DNA of 64,000 nucleotides, from NCBI GenBank assembly GCA_018873225.1, contig JAEILZ010000003.1, positions 3,348,001 to 3,412,000 of the forward strand, read 5' to 3'. Below are positions 10,189 through 23,000 of the stretch, piece after piece. Made by a program: the position numbers and the translations under genes. The notes under the pieces are model-generated. The model was not told the origin of the DNA and searched no databases. It worked only from the letters and a program-made list of their open reading frames with translations. Position 1 is the stretch's first letter. Each line of letters begins with the position of its first letter. Source of the DNA: [Phialemoniopsis] sp. UDSM-2020. Its lineage: Eukaryota; Ascomycota; Sordariomycetes; Thyridiales; Thyridiaceae.

Positions 10189-12180
10189 ATGCCCAAGGCC
10201 ACATCTCACGGCGCCACGAACCCGGCGAGCAACTCGAACCCTCCTCGCCCGGACGACCATGGCTACAGCGCCGCCGCCCCCGACGACGGCGAGGAGGACA
10301 TCGGTCTCCTGCACGCCGACGTCGACTATGACAATGGTGATGACGACGATGACCTCGTAGTCTTGCCCGGCGCCGAGTCCAAGGGCCGCAACACATCCTC
10401 CTCCCCTCCGCGTACGCCCGGCCGCGTCCGCTTCGACCTGCCCCCGGCGGCGGCGGCGGCGGCGGCACCAAACGGCCACGCCAACGGGCACCCGCGCGAG
10501 ACGCTCGACATGGCCACAGATGGCGCCGACGACTACTTTAGCGACTCGGACGACGATGCGGCGCTGCTGTCGCGCGACCCGCTCGCTGGGCGCGACCAGG
10601 GCGGCCGCGTGCCCCTGCTGACGAGCCTCGAGGCCCCCGCCGTCACGCTCGCCAACTCGAGCCACTTCAACAACCACAACGGCTCGTCATCCTCCGGGCA
10701 GGTCGACGAGGCCGAGCAGGCCGAGGAGGAGCGCCTGCGGCCCAAGTCGGGCCTGCGCAGCGCCTTCATGAACATGGCCAACAGCATCATCGGCGCGGGT
10801 ATCATCGGCCAGCCGTACGCCTTCCGGCAGGCCGGGCTCGTGGCGGGCGTCGCGCTGCTCGTCGGCCTCACCATCATGGTCGACTGGACCATCTGCCTCA
10901 TCGTCGTCAATAGCAAGCTCAGCGGCGCCTCGAGCTTCCAGGGCACGGTGGAGCGGTGCTTCGGGCGACCGGGGCTCGTGGCCGTCAGCCTGGCGCAGTG
11001 GCTCTTTGCCTTCGGCGGCATGGTGGCCTTTTGCGTCATCGTCGGCGACAGCATCCCGCACGTGCTGCTCGCGGTATGGCCGTCGATCCGCGACGTGCCC
11101 GTCGTCGGGCTGCTAGCCAACAGGAGGGTCGCCATTGTGGTGTTTGTCCTGGGCGTGAGCTACCCGCTGACGCTGTATCGTGATATAGCCAAGGTACGTG
11201 TACTGAAGGCAAGAAGATTAGGGGGGTATTGACCTGTATGCTAAACTTCCTGGTGTCTACAGCTCTCCAAAGCGAGCACCTTTGCGCTGATCAGCATGAT
11301 CGTCATCTGCGTCACCGTCGTGGTGCAGGGCATCCTTACGCCGCGATCCGAGAGAGGCTCTTTCAGCGCACCGCTGCTTACGATCAACTCTGGCATCTTC
11401 CAGGCTATTGGCGTTATATCATTCGGTGCGTACATATATCTCCAAACAAAGTTACTACTGCCAAGGTTCTATGGGACTGTTCTAACTGAGTAAACGTGCG
11501 ACCTCACAGCCTTTGTCTGCCACCACAACTCCCTCCTCATCTACGGCTCCCTCAAGACGCCGACCATCGACCGCTTCTCCCGCGTCACGCACTACTCGAC
11601 GGGTGTCTCCATGATCGCCTGCATGCTCATGGCCCTCGCCGGCTTCCTGACGTTTGGCGACCGCACCCTCGGCAACGTGCTCAACAACTTCCCGTCCGAC
11701 AACGTCATGGTCACCGTGGCACGCCTCTGCTTTGGGCTCAACATGTTGACCACGCTTCCCCTCGAGGGCTTCGTCTGCCGCGAGGTCATGCTCGACTACT
11801 GGTGGCGCGGCGACCCCTTCGACCTGCGCCTGCACGTGCTGCTCAGCACGGGGCTCGTGGCCGCGGCCACGCTCCTGAGCCTCTTCACCTGCGACCTCGG
11901 CGTCATCTTTGAGCTCGTCGGGGCCACGAGCGCGTGCGCCATGGCGTACATACTGCCGCCGCTGTGCTACATCAAGCTGACGGCGCGGCGGGACTGGAAG
12001 ACGTACGCGGCGGGCGCGGTCGTCGTGTTTGGCGTGGCCGTCATGTGCATCAGCGTCGTGCAGGCCGTGGCCAAGATTGTGAGGGGTAAGTTCTCTGGTT
12101 TCCGTTGCTTTCTCATCTATGTGCTTCTACTAACGAGATTGTGGTATATAGGCGAAGGCGGCATGGCGCAGTGTGTCTAG
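10189..12180 (+). CDS. AVT2: Vacuolar amino-acid transporter, AVT2/SLC38-like (AAAP family)
   Basis: Four exons (10189-11193, 11263-11425, 11510-12085, 12152-12180) encode 590 residues. The first about 190 residues are acidic and low-complexity, with an alanine run coded by GGC/GCG repeats near 10,447-10,466 and several Asp clusters. The transporter core begins at AFMNMANSIIGAGIIGQPYA, the hallmark first helix of AVT2/SLC38-type amino-acid transporters, and roughly 11 hydrophobic segments follow. The family exchanges neutral or other amino acids across vacuolar or endomembranes using the proton gradient. I chose ATG 10189 because the open frame upstream of it begins with TTG. The last intron (66 nt) is divisible by three and stop-free, so its retention would insert 22 residues near the C-terminus. 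The exact AVT paralogue is uncertain. Confidence 0.85.
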
Positions 12181-13329
12181 ATACTAGAGGACTCTTTTGT
12201 GTTATATGTAACCGCTATCTGTCCGTCTCACACCGACGACTACGACGACGACGATGACGAGGACTTTTGGATCGACTATCTTACTTTTTAATCTCATTGT
12301 ACTTTTACTACATTGCGCAAGCATAGCATTCTCTTGCGGATGGCAAGGACCTGGCTTCCACCACTACATGGGAGCTGGCAAGGGGTATACTGGTCCACAC
12401 CATGAAAACATATTATAGAATACGGAAAAGAAAAAGATACAAAGTATGGTACGATTTTCTATGTAACCTCTGTGGGCGTATGGTGAGCCGCGGCGTCACA
12501 TCCAGCAGCTCCCCCCACGATATGCCGTCTCCTGTCTCCCCTCCTATCGGGATTTGAGCTAGAGCCAAGGACATATCTAGAAGTGCAGAAATGAGCCGAA
12601 CGAGTAGCAGGCAACAACAAGGGCGTGATCCAACGACAACGCACAAGGCGGAGGAGGGCCGCGGAGCATCCCCGCCTTCCAACGGACTTTGTCCTGGTGT
12701 TCCACGCACGCATGCCATTGTCTGTAGGTTATCTGCACATGTGGCGGGTTCGCCTTGCCTTTTCCTCCCGTTGCGCATCGGCGGCGGAGATCCTCGTCGT
12801 CAGTCCCCCTCACACTCTTAAGCTACGTACAAATCACAGGGTCCAGAGAACCCACCCCCCACTACCCTTATGCACCTTGTCATCGGGTCTACCCAGACGC
12901 AGCAGGCTTGTGTAGCCAACCCACCTTCGGGAAAGGCTGCTTCTTCTCTTTGTGTCTGCTCATCCTGGGGGATTTTCGGAAGAGGGTTGGAGTGGGTGTA
13001 AGTAAGTAGTGTGTCTGGTGTATCTGCTGCTTACAGCGGGTAATTGTGAAATAGGCCGCCGGCGTATGGCTGGCTGGGCCTGTCTCATCGTGGGACCTCT
13101 ACTTATTTTGGCATGTGAGCTTTTCCCTTGTAAGCCCAGTGCAGACCCCGCTTCATATACCTACCCTTCATCACTCTCTCTCTGGTGATTTCTAAATTCT
13201 ACCTTCTTCCCAGTTTTTGAAACCCGCTCTTCCCTTCAACTCAAGAAAAGCTAGACAGCTTCTCATTCACAGGCCAAGACAAAACCTTCACATCGAAAAC
13301 CCTTCCCCCACCAAATCAGAACAGACAAG
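12181..13329. other. Intergenic: AVT-like 3' UTR and promoter of the small Cys-peptide gene
   Basis: A GAC/GAT-rich tract at about 12,232-12,264 lies in the transporter's 3' UTR. From about 13,140 to 13,329 the plus strand turns into a CT-rich then CAA/AAC-rich leader ending in ACAAG just before the ATG at 13330, a strong-promoter style of leader. No further gene is supported. Confidence 0.5.
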
Positions 13330-13525
13330 ATGCACGGAGCCAACTGCCCCAAGTGCGGTGCCTCGTACAGCGGCTCCAGCAAGTCGTGCGGCTCCTGCGG
13401 TGCTGTAAGTCTAGTCTCCTCTCTGTCTCTCTCTCTCTCTGCCTTCATCATGTTTCCCCATCTTTTCGCCTTCGTCTTGTCTTTTGCTTATACTGACCTG
13501 CCCATTGCAGAGCTGCCCCGTCTAA
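13330..13525 (+). CDS. 29-residue cysteine-rich peptide (metallothionein-like or zinc-ribbon-like)
   Basis: Two exons (13330-13404 and 13511-13525) are separated by a 106-nt intron with GTAAGT donor, CTGAC branch site and TTGCAG acceptor; the second exon codes only four residues (SCPV) and the stop. The product has five cysteines: C6 and C9 (CPKC), C20 and C23 (CGSC) and C27, with Gly/Ser in between. It has no signal peptide and almost no hydrophobic residues, so it should be cytosolic. Two CxxC pairs suggest metal binding, either as a small metallothionein or a minimal zinc knuckle; I cannot decide between them. Support comes from the clean splice signals, the expressed-looking leader and the sharp compositional bias. 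It is too short for ordinary gene callers. Confidence 0.68.
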
Positions 13526-14592
13526 GTCCTCTTGGACGTTGCTTCCGACCCAACCCCTGCGGTCATGGTGGTGAGGTTCGGATAGCGAGGATGGGAGATT
13601 ATGCGGGCTCTTGCGTTGTCTTGATTTGGGGTTCTTGATTATGGCGGGTGCTGGTGTGTGGGTGGCGAGGAGTTGCGGAGCGAGCGTGTGATACAGGGAA
13701 CGAGTTCTCGTGGGTGTGAGCCTTATCAGACTGTTGGTTTAGCAAGGCGTAGCAAGACCGGTCTTTACCTCGATACTTTGAATGCAACATGGCATGAACA
13801 ACTGAGCTTCGGCCCTTGCCCTTTTGCCGTATGCCTCACCTTCATCGTCATCATCCCTCCTGTCGAGACGAAGAGCACGACGAACAAGGATGCTTTCGTA
13901 GCTTTTTCTTAGCGGTGGTCTCAGACAATCATGACCCGGTGCCCCACAGAACATGGCCGGTCATGGGACGGCCAACGTGAGGAAGAAGGAAATAAAGATT
14001 TATGATATAGCCTCTCTCCGGATGAAGACCGGTTTCGCAGCAGTAGCACGAACCACGCGGTCCCAACACCGTTTAACTAGTTAACACAAACACAACGTAG
14101 CTCACCCTTCACCCATCTCACTCGCCTCTCTTGACTAGACACACAAAGACGCAGCTCTTCACGCACTTTCGCAAGACGACCAGCGCGCACCCGAGCCTCT
14201 CTCCGCCTCCTCTCTCCGTCTTTCTCGCCGTTGTCGAATGCGAGCCAAACAAACTAATTTCTCACTGTCCCTACTTTCGTATCGAAGGGAGATTAAAGGA
14301 CCCCGCCGTGTATGTGTGAGAAACCCAACCAAATATGACACGCCGGTCCAATGAAGATAGGTGATATGACGAGCACGCAATAGTAGGAACATGTATCTCT
14401 CAAAACTCCCCCGCAGATCCAGGCGACGGGGTAACCGCCGTTTCGATTTGCCAAGGAGCCCGTCGCAACCCGGCCCGCACTCCGCAGGCTTCCATTATCG
14501 CAGTATGGTAGGTGACGATGATAACGGGTTGCAAGCCGTCAGTGCAATCATAATGCGGGTTCGACAGGACGCTTGATTAGGCGCGAGGCCCT
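13526..14592. other. Intergenic: 3' flanks of the Cys-peptide gene and RHO1
   Basis: The two genes converge here. An AATAAAG-like signal occurs near 13,990, about 460 nt after the peptide's stop, so that mRNA may have a long 3' UTR. A frame at 13,658-13,912 shows no motif. No RNA gene was recognised. Confidence 0.5.
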
Positions 14593-15834
14593 TTACAGGA
14601 CCAGGCACTTGCTGCGCTTGCCTCCGCGGCCCTTGGTGCGAGAGAGCAGAGCAGCCCGGGTGGCGTGCTCAAAGACCTCGCGGACACCCTCATTCGTCTT
14701 GGCTGAGCACTCGAGGTACTTGTAGGCGCCAATCTTCTTGCGGATCTCCTCGCCCTGAAGTCAAATAATGTCAGCACAAGTGCAAAGATGGTGCTCTAGG
14801 TCGCTCAGCCGAACATGCAGCCCAGGCTACCGCCATCGCTGGCGTGGTATTCGGAGCGCCTCGGGAACTGGGGATGAACGTACCTCCTCGGGAGTGACGG
14901 GCTTCTGGCTCGTCTTGCGCAGCTCCTCAATGGTCTTCTGGTCGTAACGCAGATCCTTCTTGCAACCAACGAGAATGATGGGCAGGCCCTGGCAGAAGTG
15001 CAGAACCTCGGAGATCCACTACAAGCGAGGCACGCACGTCAGCAATTAATTTCATAGATATGCAGAAATGAAGAGCAGCGGATAGTATGCATACCTTCTC
15101 TTGAACGTTGTCGAGCGAGTCGGGCGAGTCGACAGCGAAGCAGATGAGGATGACGTGGGAGTCGGGGTAAGAAAGGGGACGAAGACGGTCGTAATCCTCC
15201 TGGCCAGCCGTATCCCATAGGGCTAGCTCGACGTGCTTGCCATCAACCTCGACATCGGCAACGTAGTTCTCGAAGACGGTGGGGACGTAGACCTAGGGGG
15301 CACGTGTTAGCAACCGTTGTCTCTTGACCGATGATGTGGATGCAGCATCCGGCTGCAAACAGGCGATGCGATGTGCAGCGATAACAATAAAAGTGTCGGT
15401 GTGCATGGCCGGGACGCATGGTTCCGTTGAGATGGCGGTCTGCGAGGCGATGGCGTCGAGACGGAGAACGAGGGAAAAGGAGGGATGACGAGTTCCGGGC
15501 ATTCGAAGGGGGGGGTTCGGGTAGCTAGCTGTCGGGGAGATCTTACCTCAGGGAAGGTACCCTTGGAGAAAACACTGGAAATGAGTTAGCACTGAGCGAC
15601 AATGGCGATGAGAGCAGGCAGCGATGCGATGGATGCTGGGCGACGACGATTTGTCGACGATGGCATTCGGGGCGAGCTCGAATGCAGGCATCGGGGGTTC
15701 GGGGCGATGGGGATGGAGATGGAGATGGAGACGGGGTGTTTGGGATGGGGGCAGCGAGGTACCTACATCAACAGGCAGGTTTTACCGCAGGCACCGTCGC
15801 CGACGATGACGAGCTTACGACGAATCTCAGCCAT
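14593..15834 (-). CDS. RHO1: Rho1 GTPase (cell-wall integrity, beta-glucan synthase regulator)
   Basis: Five exons on the minus strand (15767-15834, 15547-15574, 15095-15292, 14884-15018, 14593-14754) encode 196 residues, almost identical to other filamentous-fungal Rho1 proteins. Visible motifs are the P-loop GDGACGKT (residues 12-19), effector loop YVPTVFENY, switch [17 protein letters not shown], the guanine-specificity region CKKDL and ECSAK, a basic tail, and the C-terminal CLVL box for geranylgeranylation. Rho1 activates 1,3-beta-glucan synthase and protein kinase C at growing tips. The second exon is only 28 nt. Intron 1 (192 nt) contains a GGAGAT tandem repeat around 15,709-15,733. 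The leader is CAA-rich (ACAACAACAAATACAGACAATC before the ATG). All junctions keep the frame. Confidence 0.97.
15709..15733 (+). repeat. GGAGAT-type short tandem repeat in RHO1 intron 1
   Basis: About four imperfect copies of GGAGAT (GGGGAT at the edge) lie within the first intron of RHO1. On the transcribed strand they read as CTCCAT, a pyrimidine-rich motif. Confidence 0.6.
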
Positions 15835-18606
15835 GATTGTCTGTATTTGTTGTTGTTGAGGAGGACGGTCGGGAGAGGTTGAGTGAGGGAGGGAAACAAC
15901 AAGTCGAAAAGAGTGGACAGAAGAATTAGGGGTGGTATTTTTTGGGCGGTGGAGATGAAGATGGACAAGAAGTTTAAGGAGGGAGAAGAGGATGGCGTAG
16001 GCAGTTTAATCAAAAAGAGTCAAAGGTCGCGATGGGGGAAAAGGCAGAAGAGGCAGGCGACCGAGCGGCGGGTGGGTTTTTTGTTATGGGGCAAAGGAGA
16101 GGAGAGGAGGAGAAAGAAAAGGGCGAGGAGCTGGGCTGGTGCTGCTGGGCTGGCAACGCAACGCAAGCAACGCAACCAAAAGTCAGTCAAGGTCAGTCAG
16201 TCAACCAGCAGTCAGTGTGTCAATGCCTCACTCATGCAAATGATGACAAGCACCACACAAGAGCATCACATCAATGGGCATTACCAGACAGCCCTACAAC
16301 TAACTACTAGGACTCACTGTTAAGGGGCATAAACATCCATGGATGTATGCTGTTGTTGGCGGTGCTGCGATGCCGCTGTAGCGCTGTGGAGTGAACTGCT
16401 CTCCAGCTCAACTTGCAGCCGAAAGGGGGGTGTGGATGCCTGAACGGCCCTACTTTCAGGTGGCCTGGCAGGGCCTAAAACTAGCGAATGATGCTACAAC
16501 TCCACCAAGTTCAACCAAGACGATCCCCATTGTGGCGGGTGACAAGGCGCAAACAAAGGACCATGAAACTGCCTTTGGTCCTAGTTTGTTGTGCTGTCAG
16601 GACTCTCTTCTTTCTTATCTTTGGGGAAGCATGATCATGAGGCTAGGCCTACCGCTCATGTAGGGTTACCTCGAAGTGATATGTCTGTACTGATCCAACA
16701 TCGAGATGCCGGTTTCCTTATTGGGCCCTGGATTCTCACATAGCGCCCAGCAGCAGCAAGAGGCCTCAAGCCGACATGCACATGTCGCCGCCTCTTGTCT
16801 CACTGGACCCGACACACTTGGCCGCCGGAGTGACACCTTTGGCTTTTGGGGAAAAGAAACAGTGGGAAAGGGAAACATTGGTCAGGGGGGCTGTGAAGGG
16901 GTTGGGACCCACCCGGCGCAAGAATGGGCGGCGCGGCAGACGGGCCATGGGTGGCGACAGCCCGCTGAACCCACTGAAGAATCTCCCCCCAGTTCAAGGA
17001 CAAGAGAAGAGACATCAATTGATCAAATGGAGCCAAGGCTCGAGAAGAGAGGCGTACTTTTTGAGCTCGGCCGCCCCGAGTTGAGAGGAATATTAAATCC
17101 GATTGCGTACGAGCATCACGGTCAGATGCTGAATTACGCCCAGCCTCTTCATCAATTGTCGTCCTGTCTCATTCGATGGCCACCACTGTAGTTTACTTGT
17201 ACATACGTGTCGGTGTTATCACCATGGAAATGGCCATGTCTGATAACGAGTGATGTCAGAAGCTGATAATTTGCCTGCCTCGCATGTGATGGCGGTCCAT
17301 TCATGCACTCGGCCTGCCTCAATTGACCAGAACCAAGCCCCAAGACTGGCGCTGCGACAGCTATCAAACGAACGTCATCTCGAGATTGTCACTCGATGGA
17401 ACCCTACTACTTTTCAGACACTGGATGATGGCACACTTGGCTGGTTTCCAGAGCTTGACCACCCCCTAATATGCTCGGGCAGCACACTAGATGAATGTAG
17501 ATAGATAATTCGCTTCTTTCTATCACGGAAAGCATGTCCATCGTTGGGCTTGGTACTAGCTACAGTTACATACCTAGCTTGACCAAGACCCAGGCTTGCC
17601 AGGCATCTGGCAGAGTTGGATGCTTGTTGCTACCGAGTGGAGCAGTCCGTATAGGCCAACGTCAGCTCTTCAAGCATCTGAAACCTGCAAAATCTTGGAG
17701 GCACCTCAACACGATCCGCGCTAGCTGCAAGCACTCAAATCAAGGGTCTCTGAGCCGCGTGAGCCTGTCACCCCATCCCCATGCAGATTCGCCTGCAGTG
17801 CTAATACCTACCAAAGTCCTAGCCATACCGGCCGCCGTCTAGGACTTTTTTTGCTTCTTGTGTCACCAACACGGCTGTACTGGGATAGATGCTTGCATAT
17901 TTACCTGCTTGGAAATCTCAACTTCGCAGCCTTATTCTCAAGGTGAACTATTTTTTAATGATTTGACGTGAAGAAGTAGGTTTATGGAGCTGCCACGCAA
18001 TCTTTCCCAGGGTCTAAAATAAGAGAAATCAGCTTATCCAAACTTGGGTTTCTGGGTCGGACTGGTAGACTACTTACCTAAAGTACTTAACTTGTCCAGG
18101 GGGTGGTTACGGCGTTGAAAGACGAGGCAGCTGGTAGTAGATGATGCTGTATGCTTTCATTTGCTTCTAACGTATAACTTTAAAGACAGAGAGATCAGCA
18201 AAGCACCGGTGCTAGGTAGTAGGATAGTCCTGGGCGCAATACCAATTCATAAATATGCATGTAAGTAGATATGTCTTCCATGTCGTCTGGTCCGGTCCCG
18301 TTCTAGTGCAGCCGCCCACAGCTGCAAGATTGGCATCAAATGGCCCGTGCTTCAACACCGATCAATTGGTAGGCCCGACCAATCGAAACCCACAAAAAAA
18401 GTTCACGGCAGTGGTCTGCCAGAATCATCACCACCTCCATCCTCCGACGACCGCGCGACCAATTCCCTCTCTTCCAGGCCCTGCCACTCCTTCAGGGACA
18501 ACGACCCCCCCCGATCGATCGACTGACAACTACGCACTACGCCTCTCAACACCGACTGAGCCCGCCGACCAACGAAGGAGGCCCTCCTCCACCCCCCCTA
18601 CAAGCC
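15835..18606. other. Intergenic 2.8 kb between divergent RHO1 and uL24m
   Basis: The left about 300 nt is the CT/CAA-rich leader of RHO1. Short direct repeats (CAACG units near 16,152-16,178, GTCAG units near 16,186-16,225) follow. The right about 200 nt is the C/A-rich leader of the ribosomal protein gene. Frames at 16,391-17,191 were examined and show no domain or splice support. Confidence 0.5.
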
Positions 18607-19816
18607 ATGCTCAAGCTCGCCCGACGGACGGCCATGGCCGAGCGGCAGGCCGCCCGCCGCGCCGCCCGCCAGCAGGCCGTCGACGACAAGGCCGCCAAGT
18701 GGTCGCGCATCCACCAAGAGTCGCGCATCGCCCGGGACGTCCGCCTCGAGCGCGCCGCCGCCCGCGTCGCCCGCCGCGAGGACTGGGAGCAGGGTCCGCT
18801 GGCGCCCAAGCGCAACTCGGCCGCCGACGACGGCCGCCGCTCCTCCCAGAACCTGTACTACGGGTCCATCGGCCCGGAGAGGCTCAAGCCCGAGAACAAG
18901 CTGCGCGAGCACGAGGCCGAGGCCCGGTGCGCCTGGGCCGGCGGCAGCAAGCACCTGTGCCTCGCCGTCGGCGACAGGGCCGTCGTGCTCGAGGGGCCCG
19001 AGAAGGGCCGCATCGGCACCGTCAAGGAGGTCAGCGCCGAGAAGGGGTGGGCTGTGCTGAACAACGTCGGCGTTGTAAGTTGTCTTCCGCATGCTACGGC
19101 CTTTTGTCATGACGATATAGATATGCTGACCTTTACTCCTCAACCCACAGGCCAACATCCACCTTCCCGAGTTCATCATGCCCAACGGGGACGAGCCCGT
19201 CCAGCCCATGGAGTACGCCATCCCCATCTCCTCCCTGCGCCTCGTCCACCCCATCCCGGACCCCAAGACGGGCGCCCTCAAGGACGCCGTCATCCGCGAG
19301 CTCGTGCCCCACAACATCACCTTCGACCGCCAGTCCCGCTACGTCGGCTGGCAGCGCCTCGTGCCCGGGCTCAACATCCAGATCCCCTGGCCCAAGCGCG
19401 AGCCGCCGACCTACCAGGACCAAAAGTGCGACACGCTGCGCGTCGACGTCGAGCGCAAGACGTACGTGCCCACCCTGCTCAAGCCGCCCGTCCCGGCCTC
19501 GGTCATCGACGAGCTGCGCAACCGCTACTCCAAGTTCCGCACCCGCCACGAGCCCGAGTACGTCGCGCGCAAGGAGGCCGAGGAGGCCGCCGCGTCGGCC
19601 CACGCCGCCCTCGTAGACACCATGCGCACCCCGCTGCAGGAGTTCCACGCCGCGACCAAGAAGGCCCGCATCGCGCGCGGCCAGCCCGTACTGTCGGACG
19701 AGATGCTCGAGCGCATCGGCCAGGTCGTCGCCAAGAACAAGGAGAGGACGCTGGCGGCCGTCGGTGCGAGCGAGGCCCCCGCTACTCCCAAGACTACTTC
19801 AGCACCCGAGTCATGA
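18607..19816 (+). CDS. MRPL40: Mitochondrial large-subunit ribosomal protein uL24m (MRPL40 type)
   Basis: Two exons (18607-19074, 19151-19816) joined in phase 0 encode 377 residues. A basic, arginine-rich N-terminus fits mitochondrial import. The KOW motif region LCLAVGDRAVVLEGPEKG at about residues 117-134 identifies the L24 family, and the extended C-terminal part with YVGWQRLVPGLNIQIPWP is typical of fungal mitochondrial L24/Mrpl40. The protein binds 23S-type rRNA near the exit tunnel. The gene is very GC-rich with strong third-position C/G bias. It converges with ELP1, leaving 280 bp between the stops. Confidence 0.92.
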
Positions 19817-20096
19817 TGGTGAAGTACGGAGAGGCCAAGGAGGAGTTCAGGGGAAGCGGAATTGTGGTGTGTGAGATCTTGTATTATAGCCAAAAGAAGA
19901 TTCAAATGTGCCAAACTTGTAAGAGAAGAAGCTGTATAGATATAATGCTTCTGAAGATGAATATAAAAATTCACTTTGTACAAATCATGCTCGTCTTGGA
20001 CTTCGGTGTGCACAGACTTCAGATGCATGCCGTGGATAATCTGTATCCATGATATCTTTTGCAGGTATTTATCCTATACGAAACCCTTGCTTCACT

Positions 20097-23000
20097 TCAA
20101 CCCAACAGCGACAACCTCGCAAAGTCATTGACCACAGGGGGCGTCTGCCTCGACCTCATGGCATCCAGACTCTCAGCCAGCACCGCTTGCCCACCGACGA
20201 TCCGCGCGTACTCTTCTGCTGCACCACCCTCTCCATTCGGCATCTGGGCAGCCGCATCCTCCGCGCCGCCGGCGCCGGTAGTCCAGATCTCCGCGATCGC
20301 GGCCTTGCACCCCTCGACTACTTCAGCCATGAGCGCCTCGACGGCCCGCGCCCTCTCCGCCATACCCCGTCTTGCCAGTCCGCACACGAGCCTCTCCACC
20401 TCGGCACCCGTCGAGCCCACGCGCTCCACGAGCCGCCGCACGCTGTTCACAAGATATTCCTCCTCGTAGACCGTGCCCTTGCGGCCCCGCGCGCGCTTCT
20501 TCTCCTCGCGCTTGCGGTTCTTGCTCGTCGCGCGGCTGACGCCCGTCCCCGCAGTGCCCACGCTTCCGGCTTTGCCCGTGTACCGCGTGAACAGGCTGGC
20601 CGAGGTGCTCACGCGCGACGAAGCGACCGACACGTCGTCCGGCACGTCGGCGAGCCCCGAAGCGCGCTCGCCCTCGTAGAAGCCGAGCGGATCTTCGACG
20701 GCCTTGCGGCGCAGCTCGAGGATGCGTGGCACCTGCGCCTTGAGCTGCGCCTTACAGTCGGCGAGCAGCTCCGTCGACGAGGACAAGGCGTCTGCGAGGC
20801 CGGTGTCCACGGCCGACTCGAGTAGATCCGGGCGCTTGTGCAGGGCCACGACTCGCATGGCGTCGGCGAAGTGGTAGCCCTTGCAGAGGCAGCGAATCGC
20901 GGACTCGACAGAGGAGAGGTATTCAAGGTGCACGTTTGCTGCTGAGCTGTAGTCCTTGGCCTCGAAGAGGGCATCTGCCAAGGTCGTGGCTAGCTCTGCG
21001 AAAGCAGCGGCCGAAAGGGACGGGCTCTGTTGCTGGGCGGCGAAGAGGCACTCCCGCCAACAGGTGGCGCCTGCAGCACGGTAACATACCGTTGCCTTGG
21101 CAAAGTTTCCAAGAGACTCGTAGGCAAGGCCTGCTTCCTTGTTTTTGGATCGAGATGCCAGAAACTCGGCATACATGTCCATCAGGATGTTGTGGCGCTC
21201 AGTCTCGTACTTGTACAGTCCAAGCGCCGTCTGGTACAGCTCATACTTCTCTGTATAATCCCGTACTTCGTCAAAGACATTCAACGCATGAAGGTGCGCG
21301 AGTGCTTTCTGTCGGTGATTGAGATGATCATCAATCGTAAAGTTCCGTCGCAGCTCCGACATTTGGTGAAGCCCCTGGATAAAGGGCAAGTACTCCCGAG
21401 GATCTCTTTGTGATTGTTGGGCGACCAGTAGTGTCAGGTCTAGCTTGTAGAGACCAAGTGCTTGGTCGTATAGTTGGTTGACGTCGGCTAGGAAGCAGAT
21501 ATGCTCGACAGCCCGCTCAGCCAGCGTCTCATTCTCTCTCATCAGCTCAGCAACAACGAGGAGGCCATCGTCTAGGGCTGGAGGATTCTTGCAGACGTGC
21601 GCCGTAATGATATTTTGCAGATTGGCGTTCTTTTGAGTGCGTAGAATGGTGAGCACAGCATCGCAGATGACATTGATTTTTGAGCCTTCTGACTTCACAA
21701 CCGGTAGAGCAGGAGCCTGGCCAAATAGCCCGGATGTTTCCTGCCCCTTGGTAGGCTTAGTGTCTTTATACATGGTCTGTGTCACATCTTCCTCCCTGCC
21801 AGGTATCAGCGATATGGGTAACATGGTTTCGGAGGCTATCACTTACTTCAGGGACGACAAAAACAGATCAATGTATGTGACATCCTTGAGCTGATCCAGA
21901 AAAAGCTTGACGTTGGAGAGAAATTGCTCAGGCCTATGGTCGTAGAGAATGTTCATGTCGACTCTCTGGGTGCGGCATGTCATAAACGCCTTGTCATAGC
22001 TCTTCTCCTCGATCAGTCGTCTGATACCTGCAACTACCAAGGCTCTTGGATAGATGGTTTCTAGATTTCCTCGGGGCATCTGAAGAACAACACTCATATT
22101 CGTGGGCATTGCTGTGACTAGGCGGGCTCCTCGTTCGATACTTCGACACCGTTCATCGTTTTCCGGGTCGTCACCAGGTATTTGAAGATCTGTAAAGAAG
22201 TAAGTACGTCCTGGTCCGTAACAAAAGCCATCTCAAAAACTCACCATCGACATCATCCAAATGTACAAACTTGAGGAAGTGATTGCTAGTAGTTAAGACG
22301 AGATGGTCAGTGGTGACCACGAAAGATGTGCAGTTCTTCGTTAATAGCCGAGTGTTGGCATATAAATGTCCACTCCTCGACAGGCCAAAGGCGATTGGGC
22401 TCTCATTGTATGTCACGACTTCCGTCCATGGCAGTTGCAAGGGGAATTTGACAGGAAGAATTTGCTGGGCCTCGCCCTGTATCCTCAACAACTGGCCGTT
22501 CCGCGTTTGACCAATTGCCGCTAAGCTGTCAGAAGAGGTAGCAAACGAGACTATCTCGTTCTGCTCGAGCCCTTCCAAAGCTAGCTTCTCACTCATGTCG
22601 AGTCGGCAAATGCCGATCTGCGGGCCTTCGCCTCCATACAAAATTTGTGCGGTCTCTGCATCGGAGAAGCTTATTTGAAAGACAGGACGGTCAAACAAAC
22701 GACGCTCGGTTGCCTCGAAGTCGACTTTGCCAAGCAACCTGGGAGCTAAACTTCGAACACCTTTAGTCTGCCAGGCATAGAAGTTGACTCCAGTCTGGTG
22801 AAGTACTGCCATGGTCGAATGGTCTTTTGAAAATGCCACATCGACTACGCTAGACGGCGCGTCCGTGACTTCGAATAACGACATTGGCGGCGGAACATTG
22901 CCGGTCCTCAAAGGAGTGAGCTTTACGGTAGGACCGTCAATGACGGCCACCGCTCCGTGGTCGTCGGGCGCGACGAGAGGCCCTCTTGCAACGTAGAAGA

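Noticed and set aside
10030..10677. 215-codon minus-strand frame opposite the transporter N-terminus
   Set aside because: It mirrors the GC-rich low-complexity coding sequence of the transporter and has no independent motif.
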